From assembly GCA_905221105.1 (NCBI GenBank), contig CAJNBW010000005.1, forward strand, positions 78,379 through 142,378: 64,000 nucleotides of DNA, written 5' to 3'. The position numbers and the translations under genes are program-made. Of this stretch, positions 37,855 through 47,032 are shown one piece after another. The number at the start of each line of letters is the position of its first letter. Within the stretch, counting starts at the first letter, position 1. The notes under the pieces were generated by a model that saw nothing but the letters and a program-made list of their open reading frames with translations, was not told the DNA's origin and made no database searches. Origin of the DNA: a bacterium. GTDB lineage: Bacteria; Bacillota; Bacilli; Lactobacillales; Streptococcaceae.

Positions 37855-38259
37855 ATGAAAATATTAAAAAGTTATATATTGGAACTCTGTTTTATTTTAA
37901 GTTTTGCCTTACCTTTTATAAGAGGAGCCAATGCAGATAATGGTAGACGCTTTGTGGAAACCTATTACGGTTTTACTTTTTTGATGGATCATGCCATTGT
38001 AACAGTTGTTTTTATCTGTTCGCTCTTGATTGCTTGGCTACTAAAAAAACGGTGGACGAAATGGCTTGCTGCTAGTAGCTATCTATTTTTGATTTTGTGG
38101 ATTGCTACAGAAGGGTATCTCTTCCGTATGTCACTAGAAGATTTGGTACGACTTTGGACAAGTTTGAAAATTCTGACACAAACTTATCAGTTGGGCTTTT
38201 ATCTAAACATCTTATTGGGAATCCTGTTGATAATGAAGCATTTGAAGGTTAAGCAATAG
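37855..38259 (+). CDS. Small four-segment membrane protein of unknown function
   Basis: A 134-residue protein with hydrophobic segments about 6-22, 47-63, 70-88 and 113-128. The first resembles a signal peptide (ELCFILSFALPFIRGANA), after which a short outside loop (DNGRRFVETYYGFTF) leads into the rest. No family recognised. The start at 37855 has AGGAGGTG at ideal spacing. Confidence 0.72.
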   Translation: MKILKSYILELCFILSFALPFIRGANADNGRRFVETYYGFTFLMDHAIVTVVFICSLLIAWLLKKRWTKWLAASSYLFLILWIATEGYLFRMSLEDLVRLWTSLKILTQTYQLGFYLNILLGILLIMKHLKVKQ

Positions 38260-38363
38260 TGATAAAAATGCGACTGATTACAGGTTATAAACTATTTGTT
38301 TTATCCTGATTATAATATGTCTAGTCCTACGTGGTTTGTTATTCGTTTATAAAAGTTGAAAGA

Positions 38364-38407
38364 GATTGAAGAAAATGTCTTCTTGACTAGCTTTCTTCAG
38401 TCTTTTT
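38364..38407 (+). terminator. Terminator downstream of the small membrane protein gene
   Basis: GATTGAAGAAA (38364-38374) pairs with TTTCTTCAGTC (38392-38402), then T5. It lies ~100 nt after the stop codon, with a TATAAT (38311-38316) in between. Confidence 0.8.
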
Positions 38408-38422
38408 CATTTTGTCATCAAT

Positions 38423-38462
38423 TTGTAAACGATTTACAATTTGAGTCAAATTATGGTAAAAT
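38423..38462 (+). promoter_or_regulatory. Promoter and paired palindromes of the rsmC-pdp-deoC-cdd operon
   Basis: TTTACA (38433-38438), 18 bp, TAAAAT (38457-38462) with TGG before the -10. TTGTAAA-CGA-TTTACAA (38423-38439) covers the -35 and resembles a CcpA cre site with one extra central base; AATTTGA-G-TCAAATT (38438-38452) is a second perfect palindrome in the spacer. Both are well placed for repression of a nucleoside catabolic operon. Confidence 0.7.
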
Positions 38463-38468
38463 AGTGTC

Positions 38469-39059
38469 ATGAGTAAAATGTATTATGCAGAAAATCCTGA
38501 CGCTGCTCACGACATTCATGAGTTGAGAGTGGACTTGTTGGGAAAAAAAATGACCTTTTTGACGGATGCGGGTGTTTTTAGCAAGAAAATGGTTGACTTT
38601 GGCAGTCAACTTTTGCTCAAGTGTCTAGAGGTCAACCAAGGCGAGACTGTCCTTGATGTAGGCTGTGGTTATGGGCCTTTGGGCTTGTCCTTGACTAAGG
38701 CTTATGGAGTTCAGGCGACCATGGTCGATATCAACAATCGTGCTTTGGATTTGGCGCGACAAAATGCTGAACGAAATAAAGTAGAAGCGACGATTTTCCA
38801 GTCCAACATCTATGAACAAGTTGAAGGGGAATTTGACCATGTCATTTCCAATCCTCCTATCCGTGCGGGCAAGCAAGTGGTTCATGAAATCATTGAGAAA
38901 AGTAAAGATTTCTTGGAAACTGGTGGAGATTTGACCATCGTTATCCAGAAAAAACAAGGGGCTCCAAGTGCCAAGTCCAAGATGGAAGATGTGTTTGGCA
39001 ATTGTGAAATCGTCAAAAAAGATAAGGGATATTATATCCTTAGAAGTGTGAACGAATGA
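38469..39059 (+). CDS. Class I SAM methyltransferase (RsmC-like)
   Basis: A 196-residue methyltransferase: motif I VLDVGCGYGPLGL near residue 62, TMVDINNRALDLARQNAE, and the catalytic NPPI motif (VISNPPIRAGK) typical of N2-guanine RNA methyltransferases such as RsmC. The N-terminal regulatory half of E. coli RsmC is absent, as usual in Firmicutes. The -10 ends six bases before the ATG and no ribosome site is present: leaderless candidate. It overlaps pdp by four bases. Confidence 0.88.
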   Translation: MSKMYYAENPDAAHDIHELRVDLLGKKMTFLTDAGVFSKKMVDFGSQLLLKCLEVNQGETVLDVGCGYGPLGLSLTKAYGVQATMVDINNRALDLARQNAERNKVEATIFQSNIYEQVEGEFDHVISNPPIRAGKQVVHEIIEKSKDFLETGGDLTIVIQKKQGAPSAKSKMEDVFGNCEIVKKDKGYYILRSVNE

Positions 39060-40333
39060 GAGCAGTTGATCTAATCCAAAAAAAACGAGACGGTCAAGAA
39101 CTAACTTCGAGTGAAATTGAATGGCTAGTTGAAGGCTATGTGTCAGGAGCTGTTCCTGATTATCAGATGTCTGCTTTTGCTATGGCTGTTTATTTCAAAG
39201 GAATGACGACTCGAGAAATCTCTGACCTAACTATGAAAATGGTTCAGACAGGGCAAGAGTTTGATTTATCTGCTATTGATGGGGTTAAGGTTGACAAGCA
39301 TTCTACGGGTGGTGTTGGTGACAAGGTGACCTTGATTTTGGCTCCCCTTGTTGCTAGCTTTGGTGTGCCTGTAGCCAAAATGAGTGGTCGTGGTCTCGGC
39401 CATACTGGTGGAACAATTGATAAATTGGAGTCTATCAAGGGCTATCAAGTAGAACGTAGTCAAGAGGATTTCATTAATCAAGTGCAGGACATTGGAGTAT
39501 CTGTCATTGGGCAATCAGACCAGCTGGTTAAAGCTGACAAGCTTCTCTACGCTCTCCGTGATGTAACTGCAACTGTTGACACGATTCCTTTGATTGCGAG
39601 TTCGGTGATGAGCAAGAAAATCGCGGCAGGAGCGGATGCTATTTTGCTAGACGTGACTGTTGGTGAGGGTGCTTTCATGAAGACGGTTGATGAGGCGCGA
39701 GAACTGGCTCAAACCATGGTGGATCTTGGTAAGGCAGTTGGTCGAAAGACGGTAGCAGTCATTACGGATATGAGTCAGCCCTTGGGACGAGCGATTGGAA
39801 ATCGTCTGGAAATCCTTGAAGCACTGGATATTTTACAAGGACAAGGCCGTCAGGATATTACCCACTTTATCTGTGAATTGGCTCAAATTATGCTTGGTCT
39901 GGCAAATGTAAACAAGACAGTTGAGGAAGTTCGCCAACATCTTGAAAATGGACAAGCGCTTGCTAAGTTTGAGGAAATGGTCCAAGCCCAAGGTGGAGAC
40001 TTAGAAGATCTCTATCGTCCTGTAAATGTAACCCATGTGGTGGAAATCCCTGCTCAGGAAACGGGTGTTATTTCAGCTCTTCCAGCTATGGACTTTGGTC
40101 TTTATGCTATGAGACTTGGTGCTGGTCGTGCAGTTAAGTCTGATGACTTGGACTATGAAACTGGAATTGTTTTTGAAAAGAAGGTTGGAGACTCCGTTCA
40201 AAAGGGAGAAATTGTTGCAAAAGTATACACAAATGGAAAAAATTCTCCTCAGCTAGTTACAGATTTTCAAAAATATGTTAAAATAAATGATAGGGTGCAA
40301 AGTTTACGAGAAATTATAGAAATTATCTCATAA
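39056..40333 (+). CDS. pdp: Pyrimidine-nucleoside phosphorylase
   Basis: A 425-residue enzyme splitting uridine, deoxyuridine and thymidine to base and sugar-1-phosphate. It contains [17 protein letters not shown] (phosphate loop), [40 protein letters not shown] and the C-terminal PYNP domain. It starts within the rsmC-like stop (ATGA). Its sugar product goes to deoB/deoC. Confidence 0.95.
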   Translation: MRAVDLIQKKRDGQELTSSEIEWLVEGYVSGAVPDYQMSAFAMAVYFKGMTTREISDLTMKMVQTGQEFDLSAIDGVKVDKHSTGGVGDKVTLILAPLVASFGVPVAKMSGRGLGHTGGTIDKLESIKGYQVERSQEDFINQVQDIGVSVIGQSDQLVKADKLLYALRDVTATVDTIPLIASSVMSKKIAAGADAILLDVTVGEGAFMKTVDEARELAQTMVDLGKAVGRKTVAVITDMSQPLGRAIGNRLEILEALDILQGQGRQDITHFICELAQIMLGLANVNKTVEEVRQHLENGQALAKFEEMVQAQGGDLEDLYRPVNVTHVVEIPAQETGVISALPAMDFGLYAMRLGAGRAVKSDDLDYETGIVFEKKVGDSVQKGEIVAKVYTNGKNSPQLVTDFQKYVKINDRVQSLREIIEIIS

Positions 40334-40352
40334 ACGACAGGAGAATCCGTAT

Positions 40353-41015
40353 ATGAAATTAAATAAATATATCGATCATACGCTTTTGAAGCAAGATGCG
40401 ACAGGAAAACAAATTGATTGTTTGTTGTCTGAAGCTAGAGAGTATGATTTTGCCAGCGTCTGCGTCAATCCGACATGGGTTGAACATGCTAAAAAAGGAC
40501 TTGAAGGTACAGATGTCAAGGTCTGTACAGTGGTTGGTTTCCCCTTGGGAGCAACAACTTCAGCCGTGAAAGCATTTGAAACCAAAGAAGCTATCCAAAA
40601 TGGCGCAGATGAGATTGATATGGTGATCAATGTCGGTGCTCTCAAATCAGGTAATTTAGCCTTGGTTGAATCAGACATCCGTGCTGTTGTAGAAGCAAGT
40701 GGTGACAAGTTGGTTAAAGTCATCATTGAAGCTTGCTTATTGACAGACCAAGAAAAAGTTGTGGCCTGTCAATTAGCCCAGAAAACAGGAGCTGACTTTG
40801 TCAAAACATCTACTGGCTTTTCAACTGGTGGCGCTACGATAGCAGATGTTAAATTAATGCGTGAAACAGTTGGACCTGATATGGGTGTTAAGGCTGCCGG
40901 TGGGGCTCGTTCTTATGCAGATGCTCTTGCCTTTGTCGAAGCAGGTGCGACCCGTATCGGAACGTCAGCTGGTGTAGCCATTTTAAAAGGAGAATTGGCA
41001 GATGGCGACTACTGA
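40353..41015 (+). CDS. deoC: Deoxyribose-phosphate aldolase
   Basis: A 220-residue class I aldolase cleaving deoxyribose-5-phosphate to acetaldehyde and glyceraldehyde-3-phosphate. It has [33 protein letters not shown] and the Schiff-base lysine in [22 protein letters not shown] follows. CAGGAG precedes the ATG. It overlaps cdd by 14 nt. Confidence 0.96.
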   Translation: MKLNKYIDHTLLKQDATGKQIDCLLSEAREYDFASVCVNPTWVEHAKKGLEGTDVKVCTVVGFPLGATTSAVKAFETKEAIQNGADEIDMVINVGALKSGNLALVESDIRAVVEASGDKLVKVIIEACLLTDQEKVVACQLAQKTGADFVKTSTGFSTGGATIADVKLMRETVGPDMGVKAAGGARSYADALAFVEAGATRIGTSAGVAILKGELADGDY

Positions 41016-41391
41016 GTTGATTGAACTAGCAATTGAAACCAGCAAACATGCCTATGTCCCCTATTCTCACTTTCCTATCGGAGCAGTTTTAGTGGCAAAA
41101 GACGGAAGTGTTTATACGGGAGTGAATATCGAAAATGCTAGCTATCCTTTGACCAATTGTGGTGAGAGAACAGCCATTTTTAAGGCTATATCTGAAGGAC
41201 AAAGAGAATTTTCAGAATTGATTGTCTATGGACAGACTGAAAAACCAATCTCACCATGTGGTGCTTGTCGCCAAGTAATGGTCGAATTTTTTGAACAAGA
41301 TCTAAAAGTGACTTTAGTCGCAAAAGATAAATCGACGGTCGAGATGACGGTCGGGGAATTACTTCCATACTCTTTTACAGACTTAAACTAG
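41002..41391 (+). CDS. cdd: Cytidine deaminase
   Basis: A 129-residue zinc deaminase turning (deoxy)cytidine into (deoxy)uridine for pdp. It shows [31 protein letters not shown] (Cys ligand and catalytic Glu) and PCGACRQVM (two Cys ligands). Its start is 14 nt inside deoC, preceded by AAAAGGAG. pnrA follows after 89 nt containing a short GCAAC-ATC-GTTGC hairpin. Confidence 0.95.
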   Translation: MATTELIELAIETSKHAYVPYSHFPIGAVLVAKDGSVYTGVNIENASYPLTNCGERTAIFKAISEGQREFSELIVYGQTEKPISPCGACRQVMVEFFEQDLKVTLVAKDKSTVEMTVGELLPYSFTDLN

Positions 41392-41480
41392 TCTGAGTCG
41401 CTCTTTGAGTGGCACGGTCCTTGTGGCCAATAAATCCATACTTGCAACATCGTTGCACATCTTATTTAGGAGGTTCAGTA

Positions 41481-42533
41481 ATGAACAAGAAACAATGGCT
41501 AGGCCTTGGTCTAGTTGCAGTGGCAGCAGTTGGACTTGCTGCATGTGGTAACCGCTCTTCTCGTAAGGCAGATTCACCTTCTGATGTGAAGACAAAAGCA
41601 GCAATCGTCACTGATACTGGTGGTGTTGATGATAAATCATTCAACCAATCAGCTTGGGAAGGTTTGCAGGCTTGGGGTAAAGAACACAATCTTTCAAAAG
41701 ATAACGGTTTCACTTACTTCCAATCAACAAGTGAAGCTGACTACGCTAACAACTTGCAACAAGCGGCTGGAAGTTACAACCTAATCTTCGGTGTTGGTTT
41801 TGCCCTTCACAATGCGGTTGAAGAAGCAGCTAAAGAACATTCTGACTTGAACTATGTCTTGATTGATGATGTGATTAAAGATCAAAAGAATGTTGCGAGC
41901 GTAACTTTCGCTGATAATGAGTCAGGTTACCTTGCAGGTGTAGCTGCAGCAAAAACAACTAAAACAAAACAAGTTGGTTTTGTAGGTGGGCAGGAGTCAG
42001 AAGTTATCTCTCGTTTTGAAGCAGGATTCAAGGCTGGTGTTGCGTCAGTAGACCCATCTATCAAAGTACAAGTTGACTACGCTGGTTCATTTGGTGATGC
42101 TGCTAAAGGTAAAACAATTGCAGCCGCACAATACGCAGCCGGTGCAGATATTGTTTACCAAGTAGCTGGTGGTACAGGTGCTGGTGTCTTTGCAGAAGCA
42201 AAATCACTCAACGAAAGCCGTCCTGAAAATGAAAAAGTTTGGGTTATCGGTGTTGACCGTGACCAAGAAGCAGAAGGTAAATACACTTCTAAAGATGGTA
42301 AAGAATCAAACTTTGTTCTTGTATCTACTTTGAAACAAGTTGGTACAACTGTAAAAGATATTTCTAACAAGGCAGAAAAAGGTGAATTCCCTGGCGGTCA
42401 AGTGATCGTTTACTCATTGAAAGATAAAGGGGTTGACTTGGTAACAACTAACCTTTCTGAAGAAGGTAAAAAAGCTGTCGAAGATGCTAAAGCTAAAATC
42501 CTTGATGGAAGCGTAAAAGTTCCTGCAAAATAA
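41481..42533 (+). CDS. pnrA: Nucleoside-binding lipoprotein (BMP/PnrA family)
   Basis: A 350-residue lipoprotein with lipobox LAAC (Cys22) and a BMP-type domain: AAIVTDTGGVDDKSFNQSAWEGL, VLIDDVI, VASVTFADNESGYLAGVAAA, VGFVGGQE, VYQVAGGTGAGVF and VIGVDRDQEAEG. In pneumococcus the homologue binds purine and pyrimidine nucleosides for the ABC importer that follows. The start at 41481 has AGGAGG upstream. Hairpins after the gene probably reduce read-through to the transporter genes. Confidence 0.94.
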   Translation: MNKKQWLGLGLVAVAAVGLAACGNRSSRKADSPSDVKTKAAIVTDTGGVDDKSFNQSAWEGLQAWGKEHNLSKDNGFTYFQSTSEADYANNLQQAAGSYNLIFGVGFALHNAVEEAAKEHSDLNYVLIDDVIKDQKNVASVTFADNESGYLAGVAAAKTTKTKQVGFVGGQESEVISRFEAGFKAGVASVDPSIKVQVDYAGSFGDAAKGKTIAAAQYAAGADIVYQVAGGTGAGVFAEAKSLNESRPENEKVWVIGVDRDQEAEGKYTSKDGKESNFVLVSTLKQVGTTVKDISNKAEKGEFPGGQVIVYSLKDKGVDLVTTNLSEEGKKAVEDAKAKILDGSVKVPAK

Positions 42534-42555
42534 TGGATGGAAGTTATTTCTTAGG

Positions 42556-42577
42556 AAGCGGCCATCGGCCGCTTTTT
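42556..42577 (+). terminator. GC-rich (partial) terminator after pnrA
   Basis: AAGCGGCC, ATC, GGCCGCTT then T-rich. It lies between genes of one transport system, so it probably attenuates rather than stops. Confidence 0.8.
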
Positions 42578-42584
42578 AAGAGTT

Positions 42585-42641
42585 GAGACAAAGTCATTTT
42601 GTCTCAGTAAAGCTTGCTACTAGATAAACTAGCAAGTTTTA
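42585..42641 (+). terminator. Two further hairpins upstream of the nucleoside ABC ATPase
   Basis: GAGACAAA/TTTGTCTC (42585-42605) and CTTGCTA/TAGCAAG (42613-42636) followed by TTTTAT. With the previous hairpin they make three consecutive stems in 90 nt. Confidence 0.65.
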
Positions 42642-42675
42642 TTGAAATAAAATAAGACTCTGAAAGGAAGAGCAC

Positions 42676-44211
42676 ATGGCACACGAAAATGTCATTGAGA
42701 TGCGTGATATTACCAAGGTGTTTGGTGAATTTGTTGCCAACGACAAAATCAACCTGCACCTACGAAAAGGTGAAATTCATGCACTTTTAGGAGAAAATGG
42801 GGCTGGAAAATCCACGCTCATGAACATGTTAGCAGGGCTTCTTGAACCAACCAGTGGTGAAATTGCGGTCAACGGTCAAGTTGTCAACCTCGACTCACCA
42901 TCTAAAGCAGCTAGCTTGGGAATTGGAATGGTTCACCAGCACTTTATGTTGGTAGAGGCTTTCACAGTGGCTGAAAACATCATTTTAGGAAGTGAATTGA
43001 CTAAAAATGGTGTGCTAGATATCGCTGGAGCTAGCAAAGAAATCAAGGCTCTTTCTGAACGTTATGGCTTAGCTGTTGATCCTTCTGCCAAGGTAGCAGA
43101 TATCTCAGTTGGAGCCCAACAACGTGTAGAAATTTTAAAAACCCTTTATCGGGGGGCTGATATCCTTATCTTTGACGAACCAACGGCTGTTTTGACTCCA
43201 TCAGAAATTGAGGAGTTAATGGCTATTATGAAAAATCTTGTCAAAGAAGGAAAATCAATTATCTTGATTACCCACAAGTTGGATGAGATTCGTGCAGTTT
43301 CTGACCGCGTTACAGTTATCCGTCGTGGGAAATCAATTGAAACCGTCGAAATTGCAGGGGCTACCAATGCTGATTTGGCTGAAATGATGGTGGGACGTTC
43401 TGTTTCCTTTAAGACAGAGAAGCAAGCCTCTCAACCAAAAGAAGTGGTCTTGTCAATCAAAGATTTGGTGGTCAATGAAAACCGTGGTGTTCCAGCTGTC
43501 AAAAATCTATCCTTGGATGTTCGTGCGGGAGAGATTGTTGGTATTGCGGGGATTGATGGAAATGGTCAGTCTGAACTGATTCAAGCAATCACAGGTCTTC
43601 GCAAGGTTGAATCTGGTAGCATTGAGCTAAAAGGAGATTCAATTGTAGGCTTGCACCCACGTCAGATTACAGAGTTGAGTGTTGGGCACGTTCCAGAAGA
43701 CCGTCACCGTGATGGCTTGATCTTGGAAATGATGATTTCTGAGAATATTGCCCTTCAAACCTACTACAAAGAACCACATAGTAAAAATGGAATTTTGAAC
43801 TATTCAAATATTACTTCTTATGCTAAAAAGCTAATGGAAGAGTTTGATGTTCGTGCTGCTAGTGAATTTGTACCTGCAGCTGCACTCTCAGGAGGAAATC
43901 AACAAAAAGCAATTATTGCTCGTGAAATTGATCGAGATCCTGAACTCCTTATCGTTAGCCAGCCAACTCGTGGGTTGGATGTCGGTGCCATTGAATATAT
44001 CCACAAACGCTTGATTGAAGAGCGTGATAATGGTAAGGCTGTCCTTGTTGTCAGCTTTGAACTAGATGAGATTTTAAACGTCTCAGACCGTATTGCCGTT
44101 ATCCACGATGGTAAGATTCAAGGTATTGTGTCACCAGAAACAACCAATAAACAAGAACTTGGTGTCTTGATGGCTGGTGGAAACTTGGGAAAGGAGAAGA
44201 GTGATGTCTAA
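42676..44211 (+). CDS. Nucleoside ABC transporter ATP-binding protein (double ATPase)
   Basis: A 511-residue protein of two fused ABC domains. The first has Walker A GENGAGKST, VHQHFMLVEAFTVAEN, ISVGAQQRVEILKTL and Walker B ILIFDEPTAVLTP. The second has GIDGNGQSELIQ (degenerate Walker A), LSGGNQQKAIIAREI and VSQPTRGLDVG. This is the RbsA/MglA-like ATPase of BMP-type nucleoside importers (NupO/NupA systems). GAAAGGAAG precedes the ATG; it overlaps the first permease by 8 nt. Confidence 0.94.
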   Translation: MAHENVIEMRDITKVFGEFVANDKINLHLRKGEIHALLGENGAGKSTLMNMLAGLLEPTSGEIAVNGQVVNLDSPSKAASLGIGMVHQHFMLVEAFTVAENIILGSELTKNGVLDIAGASKEIKALSERYGLAVDPSAKVADISVGAQQRVEILKTLYRGADILIFDEPTAVLTPSEIEELMAIMKNLVKEGKSIILITHKLDEIRAVSDRVTVIRRGKSIETVEIAGATNADLAEMMVGRSVSFKTEKQASQPKEVVLSIKDLVVNENRGVPAVKNLSLDVRAGEIVGIAGIDGNGQSELIQAITGLRKVESGSIELKGDSIVGLHPRQITELSVGHVPEDRHRDGLILEMMISENIALQTYYKEPHSKNGILNYSNITSYAKKLMEEFDVRAASEFVPAAALSGGNQQKAIIAREIDRDPELLIVSQPTRGLDVGAIEYIHKRLIEERDNGKAVLVVSFELDEILNVSDRIAVIHDGKIQGIVSPETTNKQELGVLMAGGNLGKEKSDV

Positions 44212-45262
44212 AAAATTACAACAAATTTCGGTTCCCTTGATTTCTGTCTTCCTAGGAATTTTGCTCGGGGCCATTGTCATGTGGATCTTCGGTTATGATG
44301 CTATTTGGGGCTACGAAGAATTATTTTATACAGCCTTTGGTAGTCTGCGTGGGATTGGAGAAATCTTCCGTGCTATGGGACCTTTGGTCTTGATTGCTCT
44401 TGGTTTTGCCGTTGCCAGTCGAGCAGGTTTCTTTAACGTTGGACTTCCTGGTCAGGCTTTGGCAGGTTGGATTCTCAGTGGTTGGTTTGCCTTGTCGCAT
44501 CCAGATATGCCACGTCCCTTGATGATTCTAGCGACTATCGTGATTGCCTTGATTGCTGGTGGAATTGTCGGTGCCATTCCAGGTATTCTTAGAGCTTATC
44601 TAGGGACATCAGAGGTTATCGTAACTATCATGATGAACTACATCGTCTTGTATGTAGGAAATGCCTTTATCCATGCCTTTCCTAAAGACTTCATGCAAAG
44701 TACAGATTCGACGATTCGTGTTGGGGCTAACGCAACCTACCAGACACCTTGGTTGGCTGAGTTGACTGGTAACTCGCGGATGAATATCGGTATTTTCTTT
44801 GCTCTTATTGCCGTTGCAGTCATTTGGTTCATGCTCAAGAAAACAACCCTTGGTTTTGAAATTCGTGCGGTTGGTCTTAATCCTCACGCATCAGAATACG
44901 CTGGTATTTCTGCAAAACGTACCATTATCCTCTCAATGATTATCTCAGGTGCTTTGGCTGGTCTTGGTGGAGCTGTTGAAGGTCTGGGAACCTTCCAGAA
45001 CGTCTATGTTCAAGGTGCGTCCTTGGCTGTCGGATTTAACGGGATGGCAGTTAGCCTGCTTGCAGCAAACTCACCAATTGGTATTCTCTTTGCAGCCTTC
45101 CTATTTGGTGTTCTCCAAGTTGGAGCTCCTGGTATGAATGCGGCGCAGGTACCATCTGAGCTTGTCAGCATTGTAACAGCGTCTATTATCTTCTTTGTCA
45201 GTGTTCATTATCTTATCGAACGCTTTGTCAAACCGAAAAAACAAGTTAAAGGAGGTAAGTAA
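44204..45262 (+). CDS. Nucleoside ABC transporter permease (first subunit)
   Basis: A 352-residue BPD_transp_2 permease with about nine or ten membrane segments and the conserved FFNVGLPGQALAGW and LGFEIRAVGLNPHASEYAGIS coupling region. The start at 44204 is preferred because AAAGGAGAAGA lies upstream inside the ATPase gene. Works with the second permease two bases downstream. Confidence 0.92.
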   Translation: MSKKLQQISVPLISVFLGILLGAIVMWIFGYDAIWGYEELFYTAFGSLRGIGEIFRAMGPLVLIALGFAVASRAGFFNVGLPGQALAGWILSGWFALSHPDMPRPLMILATIVIALIAGGIVGAIPGILRAYLGTSEVIVTIMMNYIVLYVGNAFIHAFPKDFMQSTDSTIRVGANATYQTPWLAELTGNSRMNIGIFFALIAVAVIWFMLKKTTLGFEIRAVGLNPHASEYAGISAKRTIILSMIISGALAGLGGAVEGLGTFQNVYVQGASLAVGFNGMAVSLLAANSPIGILFAAFLFGVLQVGAPGMNAAQVPSELVSIVTASIIFFVSVHYLIERFVKPKKQVKGGK

Positions 45263-45264
45263 AG

Positions 45265-46221
45265 ATGTCTATTACAACCTTGCTCACCCTCTTGGTGTCT
45301 TCTATGCTAATTTACTCAGCGCCCCTCATCTTTACAAGTATCGGTGGTGTTTTCTCTGAACGTGGTGGTGTGGTAAACGTCGGCCTTGAAGGAATTATGG
45401 TTATGGGAGCCTTCTCTGGAGTCGTCTTTAACCTTGAATTTGCAGAACAATTTGGAGCAGCAACTCCATGGCTATCCTTGCTTGTAGCAGGATTTGTTGG
45501 TGGTCTCTTCTCTATCATCCACGCAGCAGCAACGGTTCATTTCCGTGCAGACCATGTTGTCAGCGGTACTGTCTTGAACTTGATGGCGCCTGCCTTGGCT
45601 GTTTTCTTAGTGAAAGTACTTTATAATAAGGGACAAACAGATAACTTAAGTCAGACTTTCGGACGCTTTGACTTCCCAGTCTTAGCTAATATCCCAGTGA
45701 TTGGTGATATCTTCTTCAAATCTACAAGTCTGCTAGGTTATATCGCGATTGCCTTCTCATTCCTTGCTTGGTTTATCCTCTTCAAGACTCGCTTTGGTCT
45801 TCGTCTCCGCTCTGTAGGTGAACATCCTCAAGCAGCGGACACATTGGGAATCAATGTCTACAAGATGAGATATCTAGGAGTTATCATTTCAGGTTTCTTG
45901 GGTGGAATTGGGGGAGCGATTTATGCTCAATCCATCTCAGTTAACTTCTCAGTGACAACTATTGTTGGACCTGGATTTATCGCCCTTGCTGCGATGATTT
46001 TTGGAAAATGGAATCCAATCGGAGCCATGCTATCTAGTCTCTTCTTTGGGCTTTCACAAAGTTTAGCTGTTATTGGTTCTCAATTACCTTTCCTACAAGG
46101 AGTACCTGCGGTTTATCTTCAAATCGCACCTTATGTTTTGACTATTTTGGTCTTGGCAGCCTTCTTTGGAAAAGCAGTTGCACCAAAAGCAGATGGTATC
46201 AACTATATCAAATCAAAATAA
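45265..46221 (+). CDS. Nucleoside ABC transporter permease (second subunit)
   Basis: A 318-residue permease of the same family: SERGGVVNVGLEGIMVMGAF near the N-terminus, FGLRLRSVGEHPQAADTLGI as the coupling loop, and about eight membrane segments. AAAGGAGG lies in the end of the previous gene. Last gene of the nucleoside operon, closed by a terminator shared with plsY. Confidence 0.92.
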   Translation: MSITTLLTLLVSSMLIYSAPLIFTSIGGVFSERGGVVNVGLEGIMVMGAFSGVVFNLEFAEQFGAATPWLSLLVAGFVGGLFSIIHAAATVHFRADHVVSGTVLNLMAPALAVFLVKVLYNKGQTDNLSQTFGRFDFPVLANIPVIGDIFFKSTSLLGYIAIAFSFLAWFILFKTRFGLRLRSVGEHPQAADTLGINVYKMRYLGVIISGFLGGIGGAIYAQSISVNFSVTTIVGPGFIALAAMIFGKWNPIGAMLSSLFFGLSQSLAVIGSQLPFLQGVPAVYLQIAPYVLTILVLAAFFGKAVAPKADGINYIKSK

Positions 46222-46228
46222 GCATACA

Positions 46229-46260
46229 AAAAAACGTCAGTTCAAAACTGGCGTTTTATT
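46229..46260. terminator. Bidirectional terminator between the nucleoside permease and plsY
   Basis: AAAACGTCAGTT and AACTGGCGTTTT (one G-U pair) with A and T tracts. The plsY stop codon lies in its right arm. Confidence 0.88.
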
Positions 46261-46897
46261 TTTTAGGATTTTGATGGGTTAAGTTCAGTCCCCAAGGGAC
46301 AAGATTTTCAGTTTTATTTTGGATACGTGTGATATTATCCTTATGACGAATGATAATCAAACTAGCAAGAGCTAGGATAATGGCGATGAAGAGAAGGTCA
46401 TAGTTACTCAGAATAAAACCCAAAAGTGGAAAGAGTAGAACTCCGATGACGGCTGCGATAGATGCTGTGACACTAGATAGTGAAATCATACTGCCTAGAT
46501 AGAGGGTTCCAAAGAAGACAACCGCAAGGTAGAGACAGAAGACAGGAGCAAATCCGAAAATCACACCTGCACTGGTTGCGACAGCCTTGCCACCCTTAAA
46601 TCCTGCAAAGATAGGAAAGGTATGTCCAATAACAGCCAAAAGTCCAAAGATAAGAGGTGAAACACCTTGCAGATGAAACATAATCGGAAGTAGCGTTGCT
46701 AGAGTCCCTTTGAAAAAGTCAATCACAAAGGTTGCCATACCCGCTTTCTTGCCTAAAATGCGGAAGGTATTGGTTGTTCCTGTATTACCAGAACCATGTT
46801 CGCGCAGATTGATTTGAAAGAATACTTGTCCAATCCAGAGACCAGACGGAATCGAACCCAGCAGATAGGCTAGGATTAATAAAACTATTGTAATCAT
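46256..46897 (-). CDS. plsY: Acyl-phosphate:glycerol-3-phosphate acyltransferase
   Basis: A 213-residue membrane enzyme that starts phospholipid synthesis by acylating glycerol-3-phosphate from acyl-phosphate. It has [12 protein letters not shown], the phosphate motif [37 protein letters not shown] and about five segments. On the minus strand TATAAT is followed by AGGAGT and then ATG: the -10 (complement 46904-46909) ends six bases from the start, so the transcript should begin at the ATG. Confidence 0.94.
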   Translation of the reverse strand: MITIVLLILAYLLGSIPSGLWIGQVFFQINLREHGSGNTGTTNTFRILGKKAGMATFVIDFFKGTLATLLPIMFHLQGVSPLIFGLLAVIGHTFPIFAGFKGGKAVATSAGVIFGFAPVFCLYLAVVFFGTLYLGSMISLSSVTASIAAVIGVLLFPLLGFILSNYDLLFIAIILALASLIIIRHKDNITRIQNKTENLVPWGLNLTHQNPKK

Positions 46898-46974
46898 ACT
46901 CCTATTATATCATGAATTGGGAAAGAAAGGCAGAGAATCTCTGCTGAAATTGTCACACCGGAGAAAGAAAAATT

Positions 46975-47003
46975 TTGCAAAATCCTTGGAAAACCTGTAG
47001 AAT
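46975..47003 (+). promoter_or_regulatory. parE promoter
   Basis: TTGCAA (46975-46980), 17 bp, TAGAAT (46998-47003) with TG immediately upstream. Confidence 0.78.
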
Positions 47004-47032
47004 AGTAAAGATGAACGAATAGGAGGTTCCTT

